The notes: a model not told the origin generated them from the letters alone. DNA of 64,000 nt from Cryptomeria japonica (GCF_030272615.1 NC_081409.1:650410468-650474467); one strand, 5' to 3'; positions 11,050 to 23,185 are shown, counted from the first letter of the stretch. Made by a program: numbers and translations.

Positions 11050-11562
11050 CTAATGTTTCCAGGGTTGTGTTGTTGTGATCATGAATATCTCTTCGTCTAG
11101 AAAATTGGAAATGAGAGGATGATCACCTATGAGGGGAGCATCAACCAACTGATTTGCAATAACTTCACCCTTGATAGACTTATGGTCCACGTACTCGATG
11201 TCAAATTCACTTAGAATCATCACCCATTTGGCTAAGCGGCCCATCAATGCTACTTTGTTGAGTAAGTACTTTAGTGGATTGATCTTGGCAATGAGTTGTA
11301 CTTTATGTGTTAACAAATAGTGCCTCAGTTTAGTAGCTGCCAAGATTACTGCTAGGCAAGCTCGCTCAATAGGTGTGTAATTGAGTTCATAGCCAACCAG
11401 TGTGCGAGAGATGTAGTAAACAACACACTCTTTTCCTTCTGCATTGTGTTGAGCCAGTAGTACTCCTAATGCTATATTTGTTGCTGAGATATAGAGTAAT
11501 AAAGGCTTACTCGGATCTAGTGGGATCAACAATGGTGTATTTATGAGATAGTCCTTAAGCAT
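11050..11562 (-). pseudogene. Tat-1 first RNase H domain
   Basis: The usual Ty3/gypsy RNase H that follows RT: LLLYISATNIALGVLLAQHN, then YYISRTLVGYELNYTPIE, and LRHYLLTHKVQLIAK. An extension with GRLAKWVMILSEFDIEYV is typical of gypsy elements. It is separated from RT by two nearby stops at about 11563-11574 (C*QAF*MLK). Confidence 0.9.
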
Positions 11563-12465
11563 CTAGAATGCTTGCTAGCATCTGGTATCCGAATGAAAGT
11601 AGATGTTCTTATGTAGCAAGTGTGTAAAGGGATGAAACTTATCTGCCAATTGTGCAATGAATCTTCGGATGGATTCAAGCCACCCTCGTAATGTCCTGAG
11701 CTGACTGATGTTCCTTGGTGGTGGCATGTCCATGATTGCTTTGACCTTTACAAGATCAACCTTGATGCCTTTGCTTGAGACAATGTATTCTAAAAACTTC
11801 CGTGAGGTTACTCCAAAGACACATTTCTTTGGGTTGAGTCGAACATGATATTGTTCCAGTCTGTCAAAGATTTTTTCTAATATTTCTAGATGACCTTCTC
11901 TTGTTAGTGATTTTGCCAGTAAGTAATCAACATAATCTTCCGTTATGGTATGCATCATATCATGCAAGATGGTGGTCATTGCTCTTTGATAGTTTGCTCC
12001 TGCATTCTTTCGACCAAAAGGCATTACATTCTAGCAGTATGTTCCCCATGGACATGTGAAGGTCGTCTTATGTTGATCTTCTGGTGCAATCTTTATCTGG
12101 TTGTACCCTGAAAAACCATCCATGAGTGAAAGCATGGCATGTCCTGTTGTTAGGTCCACTATTATATCGATGTTTGGTAGGTGAAAGTCATCTTTAGGAC
12201 ATGCTTTGTTCAGATCTTTGAAGTCAGTATAGATACAGATGCCCCCATTTGGTTTGCCGATAGGCACAATATTAGATATCCAATCTGCATAATCAATTGG
12301 TCTAATGAAACCAACATCTAGGAGTTTGTTAAGTTCTGCTTTGACTAGTACCGCAATCAAGGGGTGCATTTTGTGGAGCTTTTGCTTGACAGGTGTGGCT
12401 CCTTCTGCTACGGTGAGGTGATACATGACTAAATCTAGATCAAGACCAGGCATGTCTGCAAATGA
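11563..12465 (-). pseudogene. Tat-1 reverse transcriptase
   Basis: RT of the Ty3/gypsy type. Motifs in order: ATPVKQKLHKMHP, FIRPIDYADWISNIVPIGKPNG, YTDFKDLNKACPKDDFHLPNID, MDGFSGYNQIKIAPED (catalytic Asp present), MPFGRKNAGANYQRAM, then EDYVDYLLAKS (about 11925). The family motif is YVDDLLAKS, so the second catalytic Asp is Tyr here and the enzyme would be inactive even without the stop at about 12025 (TYC*NVMPFG). Confidence 0.93.
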
Positions 12466-13347
12466 TCATGCAAAGTTGATCTGGTGCTTCTGAAAGAATT
12501 TGACAAACTTAGGTTGTTCCTTTGGAGTTAAAAGAGATGTCAGATGCATGTGGTGAGGAGTTTCAGGAGTCCCCACGTATTCTTTTGTTTCCTCGATGAG
12601 AATTGTTGATCGTTCAAGTTGTGTACTAGAGGGGAGAATGTCAAACCTTTCATCCTTCGGTGCCTCGAAGAGGTTTTCACCATTGGATACACTCTTTATT
12701 TTTACTTTTTTGGGATGAAACAGTGCCACAGTGTGGTTTTCACTAGAAGATCCATGTTTTATTGTTATATTTTTGCTACTGAAAGGTTTGGCATCTGCCC
12801 CAAAGTATGTTGCGCTATTAAGTTCAATATCAAATCTAGCTTTGTGATCCCCACTTGGTATGTTAACCCTTAGTTTCAAAAAGTCAATGATCGCCTCATC
12901 ATTTTGGAATTGGTCAAGGCATGGGGGATTAGGTTGGTTCCATTCGATGAGTTCAGGATGGATAATGGGCATTACCTCATCAATTAGGTTAAGTTCATTA
13001 GATGTGTTAGTGAGGGTCAAGACGTTGTGGTGAAGGTTGTTGATGGTACTCTCCCTATCAGAATCATGCATAAGATGTGACGTAGGATTTGTAAAAGAAG
13101 TTTCCAGTTCAGGAATCAAAGAGGTCTTTATCTATGCTTCTCCATAAATAGGAATGTCTTTGCGAGGTGGAGGTAATGATGCATCTTCCTAATCTGGAGT
13201 ATTGAGTTGGACGGAATCAAATTCCCACTCATGTGAGTCAGTCTCTAAGTCGCTTTCCAGTATCTGATTACTATACCATACTAGGATGTCCTTTGAGTTA
13301 AACACTGCAAGTGTGATTGATTGATGTACCCTTGTAGATGAAATGAT
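12466..13347 (-). pseudogene. Tat-1 protease-RT linker region
   Basis: Minus-strand open stretch (12466-13119) upstream of RT encoding an acidic, Leu/Thr-rich linker that ends TPKEQPKFVKFFQKHQINFA, a sequence typically just before the RT fingers of Tat elements. Upstream, to 13347, the frame is degraded. No catalytic motif. Confidence 0.65.
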
Positions 13348-15096
13348 CTATGCTGCAGGAAAGATTATGGGGATCGATGAATCCGATACGGGAAGTATTG
13401 GTAGTGTTGAATCTGTTGCTTCTGCTGAAATTGTCAGTGTTGTTGATACTGCTATGGGTTTTGATATAGTTGTTGCTCCTAATGTTGCTATTGATGTTAT
13501 GGTTGCTGCTGATGGGGTTGTTGGTTTGATTGGTGGGATGACTGGTGTTGTGGATGGTTTTGCTAGGATTTTTAGCCTCAATGGGGTTGTTGCTATGATG
13601 CATGGTGCTGCTGATATAATCAAAGGTGGCTTCTTTGTAGCAGGCTGATATAGAGGTTTGCTAGGTTTCCCTTTGAATCTAAGCTTAGGAGGGATTTGCT
13701 TTTGAAAGCCTAGTCCTGTGTTGTCTTTGGGCTTTAATTTTGGCTGCAGCGGTTCATGTCTTCCTTGCTTGCAAGGTCCCAAAGCACTTTGACCATGACA
13801 ACCCATTCTTTGCATAATGAGAAGGCCTTTGCCATACTGATATGTGGGAAGCTTAGATTGTGGAATGTCTATGATGATGGGATCTTTATAGATCCATTCT
13901 GCTACGTCCTCATCTTTGGTCTCTTCTTCTCGACTCTTTCCAAGAATGAAAGGCGTCAAAGTGCATGCTGGCTTGACTAGTGGTGTTTGAAGTAACCGTT
14001 GAGGTTTACCATGAGTTCTAGGAGAAGTAGGCATTTGTCCAACACAAAAGAGTTGGCTCAAATTATACTCCCCAGGACCTTCCTCTGCTATTTTCATCTT
14101 GAGCTTCTCTTGCTTGGGTATAGTGGTGTTTGAACTAGAAAGAGAGGCTGGACTAATGTATGATGTGGATGAGATGGCTTCTCTATTGTTGGGAATGGTA
14201 ATCTCTGGTTGATGATTGATATTGTGACAATATGCAAAGGGGTTTGCATCGCCCATGATTGTAATTTCTACACCATTATGCGGGAACTTGATACACTGAT
14301 GGTAGGTGGATGGAATGACTTGCATGGCGTGTATCCAAGGTCTTTCTAACAACAAATTATACGATAGAGGAAGGTCCAGAACTTGATAGATGATGTGTTT
14401 CACCACTGGGCCCAATCGGATCAGTAGCACAATAGCCCCTTTAGATGACCGCTCTGCATCATCATAGGCTTTGATTGTTATCTTCTTGCAGGGATCCAGT
14501 GATTCAATTGCATATCCCAATGCTATGACCAATTGTAGTGTACAGATATTCAGGTCTGCTCCATTGTCGATCAAGACTAGCTTGATCCTATGTTGGTTGA
14601 TAAACCCTTCAATGTGGAGTGAGGCATTATGAGGTTGTTGGAAGGATGCATTGTCACTTTCGGAGAAAGTGAGACAAGGTGATGATCTTAGGTTTCCAAC
14701 CATAGCTTGGAACTGATCTGTATTTAGGTTTGCAAGGACTGATGCCTCTTGGAGAGCTTGATGCAAGATTGTTTTATGAGATGGGGATAGGCACAATAGC
14801 TCTAAGATAGATATCACTGCGGGCATTTTATCTAACTGTTCCACAAGGTTATACTGCTTTGGGATAGATGGCTTGCCTTGTGGAGTTTCTTTTATGGTGA
14901 TCTTGCCGCGACGTGTAACAACATTGCAAGCGGAGCTTGGATTTTTTATGGTAATAGTTACAATTTGTTCACTGGCATCATATAGGTGATTCATAGTGTA
15001 ATTATATGCGGCTTGCATATAATCAATGGTATCTGTGTTTCTCTCTAAAGTGGAAGGACCCCTTTGATCTTGTGATGGAAGTGGATTTTTGAACAT
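13348..15096 (-). pseudogene. Tat-1 aspartic protease region with G-patch-like segment (582-codon ORF)
   Basis: The longest open frame of the window. The N-terminal half holds a retropepsin: GFINQHRIKLVLIDNGADLNICTL (about 14530-14610; D-N-G replaces the usual D-[ST]-G, as in many Tat elements) and LPLSYNLLLERPWIHAMQ. Around 13760-13840 is a glycine-rich QRMGCHGQSALGPCKQGR and NTGLGF region resembling the G-patch that Tat-type polyproteins carry after protease. The C-terminus (about 13348-13640) is Ile/Thr/Ser/Pro-rich low complexity. Gag is upstream and RT downstream. The frame is open but isolated, so I treat it as part of a dead polyprotein. Confidence 0.83.
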
Positions 15097-16593
15097 GAGA
15101 TGATCATTGTTTGTTGTTTTTGGGTCATGTCCTTCGATTTTGATTTCACCCCGGTCAATAAGATCCTGAATAAGATCTTTTAATCTGTGATAATTATTTG
15201 TCTTATGCCCTTTCCCTTGATGGAAATCACAATGTTCAGTATCTCTCCACCATGAAGGTTTGACCTGAGGTTAGTAATTTTATGTTTTGGGTAAGGTCAC
15301 CATATTTTGAGAAACCAATTGACGTAACACCATTTCAATAAGTTCCCCTAAGGGAGTGTATGTTCGTTTTGTTTTAAAATTTTGCTGACGTTGTCTGGGT
15401 TCCTCTTGAGGTATATTGAGTTCTTGATTTGGAGGAGCAATTGTGTTATTCTTGGGTGGGGGGTTCTGTCCTACAAATCAGACCACAAGTTGTGCACTTT
15501 TGATAGTTCTTGCATCCACAACCCCGTCATTGACAAAGTTTTTGTTTTTGTTCTAGAAGTTAGGCTTGTCACCATTGAAGCGTGGGCAAGGGCCATCCTT
15601 TGGCTCATTATATATCTTGATAAGCCCTTTTTTGGTGATCATGTCATTGAAAGAGTCTATGTCTTTTACGTCTAGGTGAAATTCCATTTTGTCATTTAAG
15701 TTGGAAATAAATATTTCCACCAGTTCTTGTTTAGGTAACTGAAGAGAATGTCTGCTAGACATTTGACGCCATCATTGTAAAAAGACTGAAAATAGCTCAC
15801 CTGGTTTTTGCTTAGTGTTACATAGATTAGCCATGGTGATATCACGTTCAATGTTGTGTGAGTAATGTGCCAGGAACTTCTGGATGAGTTATTCGAAGGT
15901 CCTAATGCTACCAAGTAGTCAGGAAAACCATGATGTGGTTGTTCCTCCCAAACTTTGGGGAAAGAGTCACATTAGGTATGTGTCCTTGTATGCCACTTTG
16001 AGGCAAGCTAAATGGAATTCTCTAACATGATCACGAGGGTCTCCTTTTCCTCGGTACTTTTTGAACTTGGGTGTTTCAAACCCTCATGGAAAAGGTGGCA
16101 TATGAATATTTCTATCAAAGGGATAGGGACAAATGTCATTGAGTGAAAATTGATTAGTTTTTACACCACTATGAAGTTGTTGGGTGAGATTTTTGACTTG
16201 TTGCCGCAACATGTCTATTTCATTTGGAGGAGGAGGAGGTGGGGGATTACCTTGATGAAGGTTATATCTGATGTGATCTCGACCTCTTTCATACTCATTA
16301 TGACTTTGGTGTTCTGATGCTTGTCTTAGTTGTGCAACATCAATGTCAAAGGGTAGTTTAGCCCCCTCTTGAGCAAGTCTTAAAAAGTGAGCATTAGAAT
16401 TGCTCCTGAGTATTTCATCAAAAATTCTATTAAAGAGAGGGTTGTGTTGTACCCTTTCTATTGCCGCTGGAGTAGGAGTACTTGGATTTTCATCATTTGT
16501 GTTTCCTCCAAGGGCTTCTTGGAATTCATTGATATTTTCCTCCTCTTCCTCTTCAATTTTTTTTTGTCTAGACCTTGATCTAGTTTGAGCCAT
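15097..16593 (-). pseudogene. Tat-1 Gag
   Basis: Likely start is the ATG at 16593 (MAQTRSRSRQKK), a basic N-terminus followed by an acidic run of Glu and a Pro-rich stretch (PPPPPPP near 16225). The upstream ATG at 16698 would add an unlikely extension. The retrotransposon Gag capsid domain spans about 15550-16080 (DIDSFNDMITKKGLIKIYNEP near its end). Near 15190-15250 is a knuckle-like CDFHQGKGHKTNNYHRLKD, in which the last Cys of the Tat C-H-H-C pattern is Tyr. Frameshifts at about 15910 and 16084. Confidence 0.83.
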
Positions 16594-18700
16594 TTTGTTT
16601 ATAAGTTTTTCTTGAAGTTTGATGAAAATGATGATGAGTTGGTGATGGAATGAAAGATTGATTTTTGGTGGGGTGTTTTGCATATGGATCTCTAGCACTA
16701 AAGGTAGATGTTACCAAAGTTCTTTCTTGAATTGCTTGTTGTGTTTGATTGACAATGTTTGATGTGATAAGGTTTAGAGAGATCTGAGATGTGTTACAAA
16801 CCCAACTACCTAGTAATGAGAGGATTCACTCAAAGACTAGTTTTAACCTGCGTAGAAATGCCTCTTAGGATGAGTTTATCCTAGATGTAGAGACACTCTT
16901 AAAAAGTGATGTATTGTGTTTGATTCAAGCAATATCGAAAATAGAACTTAGGACAAAAACCTCTTGATGTTTTGAGAGTTGGAATGGATTGATAATGTGT
17001 GAATGGGATAATGGATGAAATGTTAACTTCAATAGAAACTTTGTGTTACAAAAGGAACAAACTCTTCCTCTTCTTGTTCGAGGGTTAATGGTTCTACCCT
17101 GGCTAAGTTATATGTAATACAAATGTCTGGAAAGAAGGCATGATTGATCTTGTCTCCCTTGTTTTTGTGATAACTCAAAGCTCGATATTGAATAAAAGCT
17201 CTGCAGTTTAATGAATCTTGATCAAACTCGTATGATTTTCCTTGAAGGTATAGATGCATGTGATGTAAGAAGGTTCTGTGAGAGACAAATTTTTGTCTAT
17301 TAATATAGAAGAATTTCCTCCTTCTGATAAAAGCCTTTGAGCTTAATGGGCTTTTTTTCAAGTTGATGTGTTGATGAGGATTCTTCTTTCTCAAGATATG
17401 AAGAATGGTCATATAGTTTGATACTTTTGTTGTTGCTCTTTGTTTTTTATCTTTTGTTGGTATTTTGAAAATGTTTATGTTGGATGAATACTTGTTTTTG
17501 GAACTGATTTTTTATTTTTCCTTTGACAAGAAAATAAAGCAAGAACATAAACACAAGAATGTTGCCTCAAAAGGCACAAATAGGTGTGGGTCTAGATCAA
17601 CCCAATCCTTTGAAATTTTTATGACCCTTTCCTTCAAATGTATTTTAGGTGTTCCCAAGCCTGAAATTGGCTCAATTTGCACTGTTCTTGACTCAAAATG
17701 AAAGACACTTCAAACACTCTTTATCCCTAAGGTCAAATGGCCAGTTGCAATAATTTTAGCCCACATCTTGATATTTCTTCAACTTTGGTACTACATACGT
17801 TATGAATCCGATCATGGCAGGTAAGGATGTGATATACTAAGTCTTGTATGAGCATAACAAATAGATGATCCCTATGATGGGGGAGTCACCACTTTTATCG
17901 AGCTTCAAGTAATCTTTCAAAAAGCTATGTTTCTACTCAAGGAAATATGTATGGTGAGTATCTTGGGAGCAAAATCTTCTATGCTCTTGCACTGAATTTA
18001 TCACAAATATCCTCAATCAATAGAACGGGTGGGCTACTACTTAAAGGTGTTTAGTAATTTTTGATGTTTTTGGACACAAGTTCATTTTGCAGTGACTCAC
18101 TTAAGAGCCTTGTAACTTGTGGTGGGGCCCATTTGTCCTTTCAGCAAGTTACACTCTAGGAACAACTATACCCAAGGCTATAGCTTTTGCTCTCCCCTGA
18201 TTTCTATAGTGGCTTGAAGGATTTACCACATGAGGTCATTCCCAAGAGTGATGTGTCTCTTGGAAGGCCTGTCTTAAAAAGATAAAATTTGAGTGTTAAT
18301 AACACTTTTCTCTTGCACCTAGGACCACGAAAGCCAAGGGAGAGGATAGTGTGTGTTAGAAGTATGACCACTTGATAAACTCTTTTGCACAAGTGTGTCA
18401 AACACAAAATACAATTGTTCTTTTTAACTTGTCATTGCAATGGTGATCTAACTATTTGGAGATGTTGTCCAATAATCATGGTGTTCTTTTTAACTTCAAA
18501 GGCAATGTGTTAAGTAAACTAGGAAATTAAAATCCTGATCAACTGAATGAGAAGCATGTTTTGCTTGAAGTAAAACACTTTGAAACACAAGAAAGCTTTG
18601 GACAAGTTGATTGTTCTTTTTACTTGGACAAATATTAAAGTGTTGATTGTGAATTTCCTTAAGTTTGATGCAAGAAATGAGATTTGTTTATTTTGTTTTA

Positions 18701-18880
18701 AGCACCAAATATAACTGAATCCTAACTTGCAATGAAAGCAAATTTGTTTGTGAGTTCTTAGAGCACCAAAAATGAAGTGTTTTTGCAGTTGATTTTTAAG
18801 CACCAAATGAAAATTTTCAAGTTGCCTATCTTGCATGAAAAACAAAACTTGTTTGTGAGTTTTAAAGCACCAAATGAAAA
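18701..18880. repeat. Imperfect GCACCAAAT repeats in the Tat-1 leader
   Basis: The word AGCACCAAA occurs at about 18701, 18762, 18799 and 18866, each embedded in related flanks (TTGTTTGTGAGTT upstream and TGAAAA downstream in several). Degenerate, irregularly spaced. Confidence 0.6.
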
Positions 18881-19065
18881 ATTTGATTTTAAGCAACAAA
18901 AAGGGTTAGTTTAAAACCTGCACATGAAACAAAATCTTAGTAAAATCCAAATATATGGTGGGCTTCCACAAGCCTAAGAAAAATAAATTTATCGGTTACA
19001 AGGCCTTTTTTACAATGTTATATTACAATAGCCCTACTCTCTGTGAAAACAGAAGTGCTACTTAA

Positions 19066-19245
19066 CACAAACGCGCAAAAGTAAGGACAAAAGTGCTAAA
19101 GTATAATACCTATACAACAATACAAACACGCTAAAATAGGGACAAACACGCTACTTAATAGTCAAAAGAGCTACAATAGGGACAATAGCGTTAAATTTTT
19201 CACAATAGCGCTAAAGCGCGAACAAAAGCGCAAAAGTGCAACTTG
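19066..19245. repeat. Clustered ACAAA-GCGCTA motif repeats near the PBS
   Basis: About eight degenerate units of the form ACAAAAGCGCTAAA, with variants ACGCGCAAAA, AGTGCTAAAG, ACACGCTAAA, ACACGCTACT, AGAGCTACAA, AGCGTTAAA and AGCGCTAAAGCGCG. They are spaced about 16-25 bp apart and lie 55-235 nt downstream (in sense) of the PBS. The AGCGCT core is self-complementary. Confidence 0.75.
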
Positions 19246-19300
19246 TGTGTCAAGTTAAACAGTCAAAAAGTTAGTTGTCTAAAAAAAAGTTGTTGTTGGA

Positions 19301-19318
19301 TTCACGTCGGGTTCACCA
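19301..19318 (-). other. Tat-1 putative primer-binding site
   Basis: Minus-strand TGGTGAACCCGACGTGAA starts two bases after the LTR end and begins with TGG, as required to pair with a tRNA CCA end. I do not identify the tRNA. Confidence 0.65.
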
Positions 19319-19320
19319 AA

Positions 19321-20785
19321 TGATGCTCTTCAAAATGGGAAGGTTAGTCATGATAACAAAACAACACAAACAACAAGAAAGTCAATTTGTTAGTGTTAGA
19401 AATCATAAGCAAAACACTTTCCTAAACAAGCATATCAAGAAAGATACTACGAAATAGATAAAAAGCATAATAAATCTACAAAATGTAACCAAACATCTCC
19501 ATACACTCTCTAACATGTTTGTAGGTTCTCCTTCCTTGTTCCTCTCCTCTCCAAGTTCCAAATTAGTGTAGCTCTCAGAAACTTTTTGCACTATGGATGT
19601 CTTATGGAGATTCAAGATTGAAATGATGAATATTCTAAAATGCTATGTAAATGTGAACAAGAGCTAAAATGAGAAATTATATATTTAACCAGTGTTAATT
19701 TTAAACCAAAAGAGTGAATATGATGGATTTATGCTAAATGCTCTCTAGAAATGCCTATAATGTAAATGCTTGAGAATATTAGAGTATTCAGGATTTGAAA
19801 ATGAGGAATGTGAGCTCTATTTATAGGTAAAATAGAGCAATGGATGGTTGAGATTGAGTAATCTCAACAAGGGTCAGGATTGAATGATATTCAATCCATG
19901 TGAGGACTTTCAACCCAATCCCAAGATGACAAGTGTCAACATGAGAGTGGTTGAGATGAGAGGGAAGAAGCATTAAATGTTTGACATGACCTGAGGGTTA
20001 ACTTGGGAGTTAAGGTTAAGGTTGGGTTGAGTGAATAAATTCATTATCCAAAGAATAATGGTTTTATCCAATGGATAAACTCTTGTGCAAAGGTGAAATG
20101 GATAACCATGGTCAAAGCAATAAATGCTTGAGGAGACACATGGGTTACATGAGGGTTGAGTTTAGGGGTCAAAGTCCCTAACCATGGGTGCAAGTGGATT
20201 TAACCATTAATGGTCATGTAAGAGCCATAAGTGGTTTGGAAGACTTTAGAGGTTAAATTGTTGAACACACAAAGCATTTAATGCTTTTCAAAGACTTTGA
20301 AGTCTTTGAGAAGTGACTCCAAGTTTCTTAGGGATGTGACAATAATTAGGGGATGGATTAGGCTAATTAGGAAGGGGTTAGAAGAATCTAGAAGGGGGTT
20401 AGGATTGTAAGTGGGTTTGGTGGGTGAGGGAAAATAGGATTTTTATTAAAATAAAACTCATTTATTTCAACAAATAGGTGCAAGTTGCATTTTTAGGAGA
20501 ATGCAAGTGGGAGGGGATTTAATGATTTAAATAAATGTTTTATTTAATTTATTTAAAAGAAGAAAGGGGATTAAATTAAATAAATAGGATTTCTTCATTT
20601 AATTGATTGTGAATTTGGTTTAATGAGTTAATTAAAATGAATTGAATAATTTATTTAATTAATAGGAGAATGTTGGAAGATGAATTAATTAAATATTAAT
20701 TTAATTAACTGATGGCTAGTGGATTTTTAATCAAATAAATAGCAAATATTCATTTAATTAAAATGGACAGATTTATGTGACTACA
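19321..20785 (-). repeat. Tat-1 5' LTR, full length
   Basis: 1465 bp. Plus strand starts TGATGCTCTTC and ends GTGACTACA (TG...CA on either strand). The left part (to 20232) matches the truncated 3' LTR at 3579-4490. The right part is AT-rich with many TTAATTAA/ATTTAAT words. The right boundary is fixed by the return of copia-1 LTR homology at 20786. In sense, transcription would start within this LTR toward lower coordinates. Confidence 0.85.
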
Positions 20786-21445
20786 TATACAATTGATCAA
20801 CCTTGATAACAAGGTCCGCTAAACCCTCAACCCTCAATTCAAAAATTACATCACATGATATAAAGATCAACCATTGGACCAATATAATGATTTACATAGT
20901 ATAACATGGACCTAAAACAAATTCCCAAATGCTCATCTCCACCGAAAATCATGCCAAGATCAACCGCAACACGCTACACCACCAGAAAAACCGCATAACA
21001 TGAAAATAATCACCGGTTCATAGAAACCACCAAAAAATCGGACAATGATCAATGCGGATCATAAAAACAAATACAACATGACTTGGAAACACCAACAAGC
21101 ACATTAGGATCATTAGGAACAATTGCACCAACACCACTTATCAAATATTCATCAGTCAATGTCTGAAAGCTCAAGAACACAACCAATCAGCAACTGTCAC
21201 GAAGAAAGAACTTGCAGAGCACCAAATCATGATCTGTCTAAAATGAAGATACACAAGAACATCCCAAGAAATATCCCAAAAACTCAACACAGGATCTGAT
21301 CACAGAGAAATATACCGGAGGATATACCGAATTCTACAAAACAGTGATCAGCAAAACCAAACTAGAAAACCAGATCATAAGATCTTCCCAATGTGAAATC
21401 ACCAGAGCAATATACAGGAATATGTTGACATCAATGACAACAACA
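20786..21445 (-). repeat. copia-1 5' LTR, remaining (U3) part
   Basis: Continuation of the copia-1 LTR after the Tat-1 insertion. The bases TATACAATTGATCAACC and GCTAAACCCTCAA align with the copia-3 LTR near 63711-63755. It ends TATGTTGACATCAATGACAACAACA, the reverse complement of the start of the solo LTR at 60716, so the boundary is 21445. Total LTR length 1227 bp, against 1223 bp for the solo LTR. Confidence 0.87.
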
Positions 21446-22068
21446 TATCCTAAAAGTAGTAATGACCAACAATATCCAACAGACAGGACAATGTAGCACA
21501 TACATAGTGCAGTTTAGCGTATTGGGTGAATAGATTAGCACGTTGATACCCCGTTCTAGTGCATTTGTGCATTTTCACCACAGATAAAGAGTAAACCAAA
21601 ACTTTTCATAGAAAATTAAAAACAATTTTAGACACCCTTTTCAGGGTGCTTCTCCTGTCATTACCATCAAACCAATTTGAAATTAGACAAAATAGGTTTT
21701 TATAAGTACATGCATTTTAACAAAGTTTATGATCCAACATCCTAAGTGCATAGTTGACATATCGATTATCTGATTCTTCAACATAGTTTCTTTATCCAGA
21801 TTTATCATCCTTCATCGTGAAACTGAACTTTAGATCAGATTGACCCTATCTTCTTAATAAGATAAGATATTTCCTATTGGACTTGGTCAGATCAAATAAA
21901 AACTTGCACTCTAACATTGATCAAAAGCTTAAAAATCTTAATTACTTGTATGTTAGTTTTGAATTGGAATCAGGAAAAGAATCTGAGACAACAAAAACAA
22001 AGACATAAAGTTATAATGGAAGAAGAATTCACTTTTATATCCCATAATCAAGATGATGATGAAGAAGA
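21446..22068. other. Unassigned AT-rich interval between copia-1 and NA-2
   Basis: No ORF, domain or repeat I can recognise. It begins with the copia-1 flank TATCC (one copy of its expected target duplication; the other copy is outside the window). It could be older degraded retroelement or host intergenic DNA. Confidence 0.5.
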
Positions 22069-23185
22069 TGTTGGAATCAATGAACACTGAGAGGAGGGGG
22101 GGGGGGGTGGTGAGTCAGTGTTCTACAATTTATAACTTTTTTTAACTGATTCATAAACCACTAGATGCAAAAGAATGAAAGTAAAATGCAAAAACTCAAC
22201 ACACACAAGCACAAAACCATAACACTAGAATTTTTACGTGGAAACTCGGAAAGGGAAAAACCATCGTGGGATTGAGACCCACAATATTACACTACTATGA
22301 TCAGGAGTATAATAATATTACAAGGGAATGGACATGCATTTAGACACACTATAAGAAGAGGGCTACAACCCCTAGAGGACTCACTATCCTACAAATGATA
22401 ACAATTTTTTTGAAGTGATGAATAGAATCTACAAATGCTAAAATGCAGTTCGATTAAGCACAAAAAGTCTTCTTCCATTGTTTTGTCTCACTTCTTTGTT
22501 TTGCTCTACTCTTTCATATACCAGAGCATCACTCCAAAGATAATGCACATGAAACTGCGCACGAACACTCATACAACCTTCTCACACTCACATCTATCTC
22601 CAAAATTATCAAAAAGATCGGTCATATATCTGCATCACTAGATCAAGTCACCATCATGTCGGCTTCAAAAATATAAACAAGATATGAAATGTGTAACAAG
22701 AATTTGGCTGAATCCGATTACAGATATACATGTGGACCAAAATAAATTGATTATACGCTTCAATAAAGTCGGCACAACAACCTCAAACACAGACTAGTCA
22801 ACAAAATCATCCCAAAGATTCCACATAAAATGCTACACCAAAATAACCTTGTTCTTTCTGAAATATTGGATACCGTATCATAAAACTTGCACTAGAATCA
22901 ACACCGAAAGATAATATTTTGGACAAAGCAATATCAACCAACAAATCAGCTATCTTTTCCACCACAAACAAAAATATGCACCAAAACTCAAGATCTGCTC
23001 AATATACTCACACTTTGTCAAACACTGTGTTCCACCTTCCAAACTTAAGCAAAACTGGCTTAGGACTTTTGGTAGAATGAATTTGCATATACCGGATAAC
23101 ACTTTTGATCTAAGTTGCCATCAATAACAACCCCTAAACAATTCTCAAGCATTAATCTCTTCCAGAGCAGTGTCTCTTGGCAACA
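22069..23185 (-). repeat. NA-2 3' LTR
   Basis: 1117 bp, plus strand TGTTGGAATC...CTTGGCAACA. It contains the block AACACTAGAATTTTTACGTGGAAA...AACCATCGTGGGA shared with copia LTRs, and the hairpin at 22082-22123. The internal side (right) carries a polypurine tract on the minus strand; the left flank has no PBS, so this is the 3' LTR. Confidence 0.8.
22082..22123 (-). promoter_or_regulatory. Putative U5 hairpin with C-rich loop (NA-2)
   Basis: Sense arms GAACACTGA and TCAGTGTTC pair perfectly over 9 bp around a loop starting CTCACCACC and containing a long C run. Position within the LTR corresponds to the other copia-type LTRs. Confidence 0.6.

Larger units (their letters stand above)
16594..19300 (-). 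other. Tat-1 5' leader (about 2.7 kb) without supported gene
   Basis: Sequence between Gag start and PBS. Short minus-strand ORFs (17029-17412, 18519-18899) have no recognised domain and no second copy to support them. The region holds two repeat clusters (18701-18880 and 19066-19245). Such long leaders are known in Tat/Ogre elements. Confidence 0.6.
3579..20785 (-). mobile_element. Ty3/gypsy Tat-like LTR retrotransposon Tat-1
   Basis: A 17.2-kb element inserted in the copia-1 5' LTR. The flanking bases are TATAT (3574-3578) and TATAC (20786-20790), a 5-bp target duplication with one mismatch, and copia-1 LTR homology resumes exactly there. On the minus strand: 5' LTR, PBS, 2.6-kb leader, Gag, protease, RT, RNase H, second RNase H, integrase, long 3' region with an antisense PMD gene remnant, truncated 3' LTR. 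The double RNase H and the antisense accessory gene place it with Tat/Ogre-type elements. All coding parts are broken and two catalytic residues are changed. Confidence 0.92.

Noticed and set aside
13343-13648. 101-codon plus-strand ORF rich in Val/Ala/Gly
   Set aside because: It is the antisense shadow of the low-complexity C-terminus of the Tat-1 protease ORF.
18519-18899. 126-codon minus-strand ORF in the Tat-1 leader
   Set aside because: Composition (Phe/Lys/Gln/His) follows the GCACCAAAT repeats; no domain and no second copy.
22435-22641. Small plus-strand ORF with Ser/His-rich product
   Set aside because: It lies inside the NA-2 3' LTR, is antisense to the element and has no support from a second copy.
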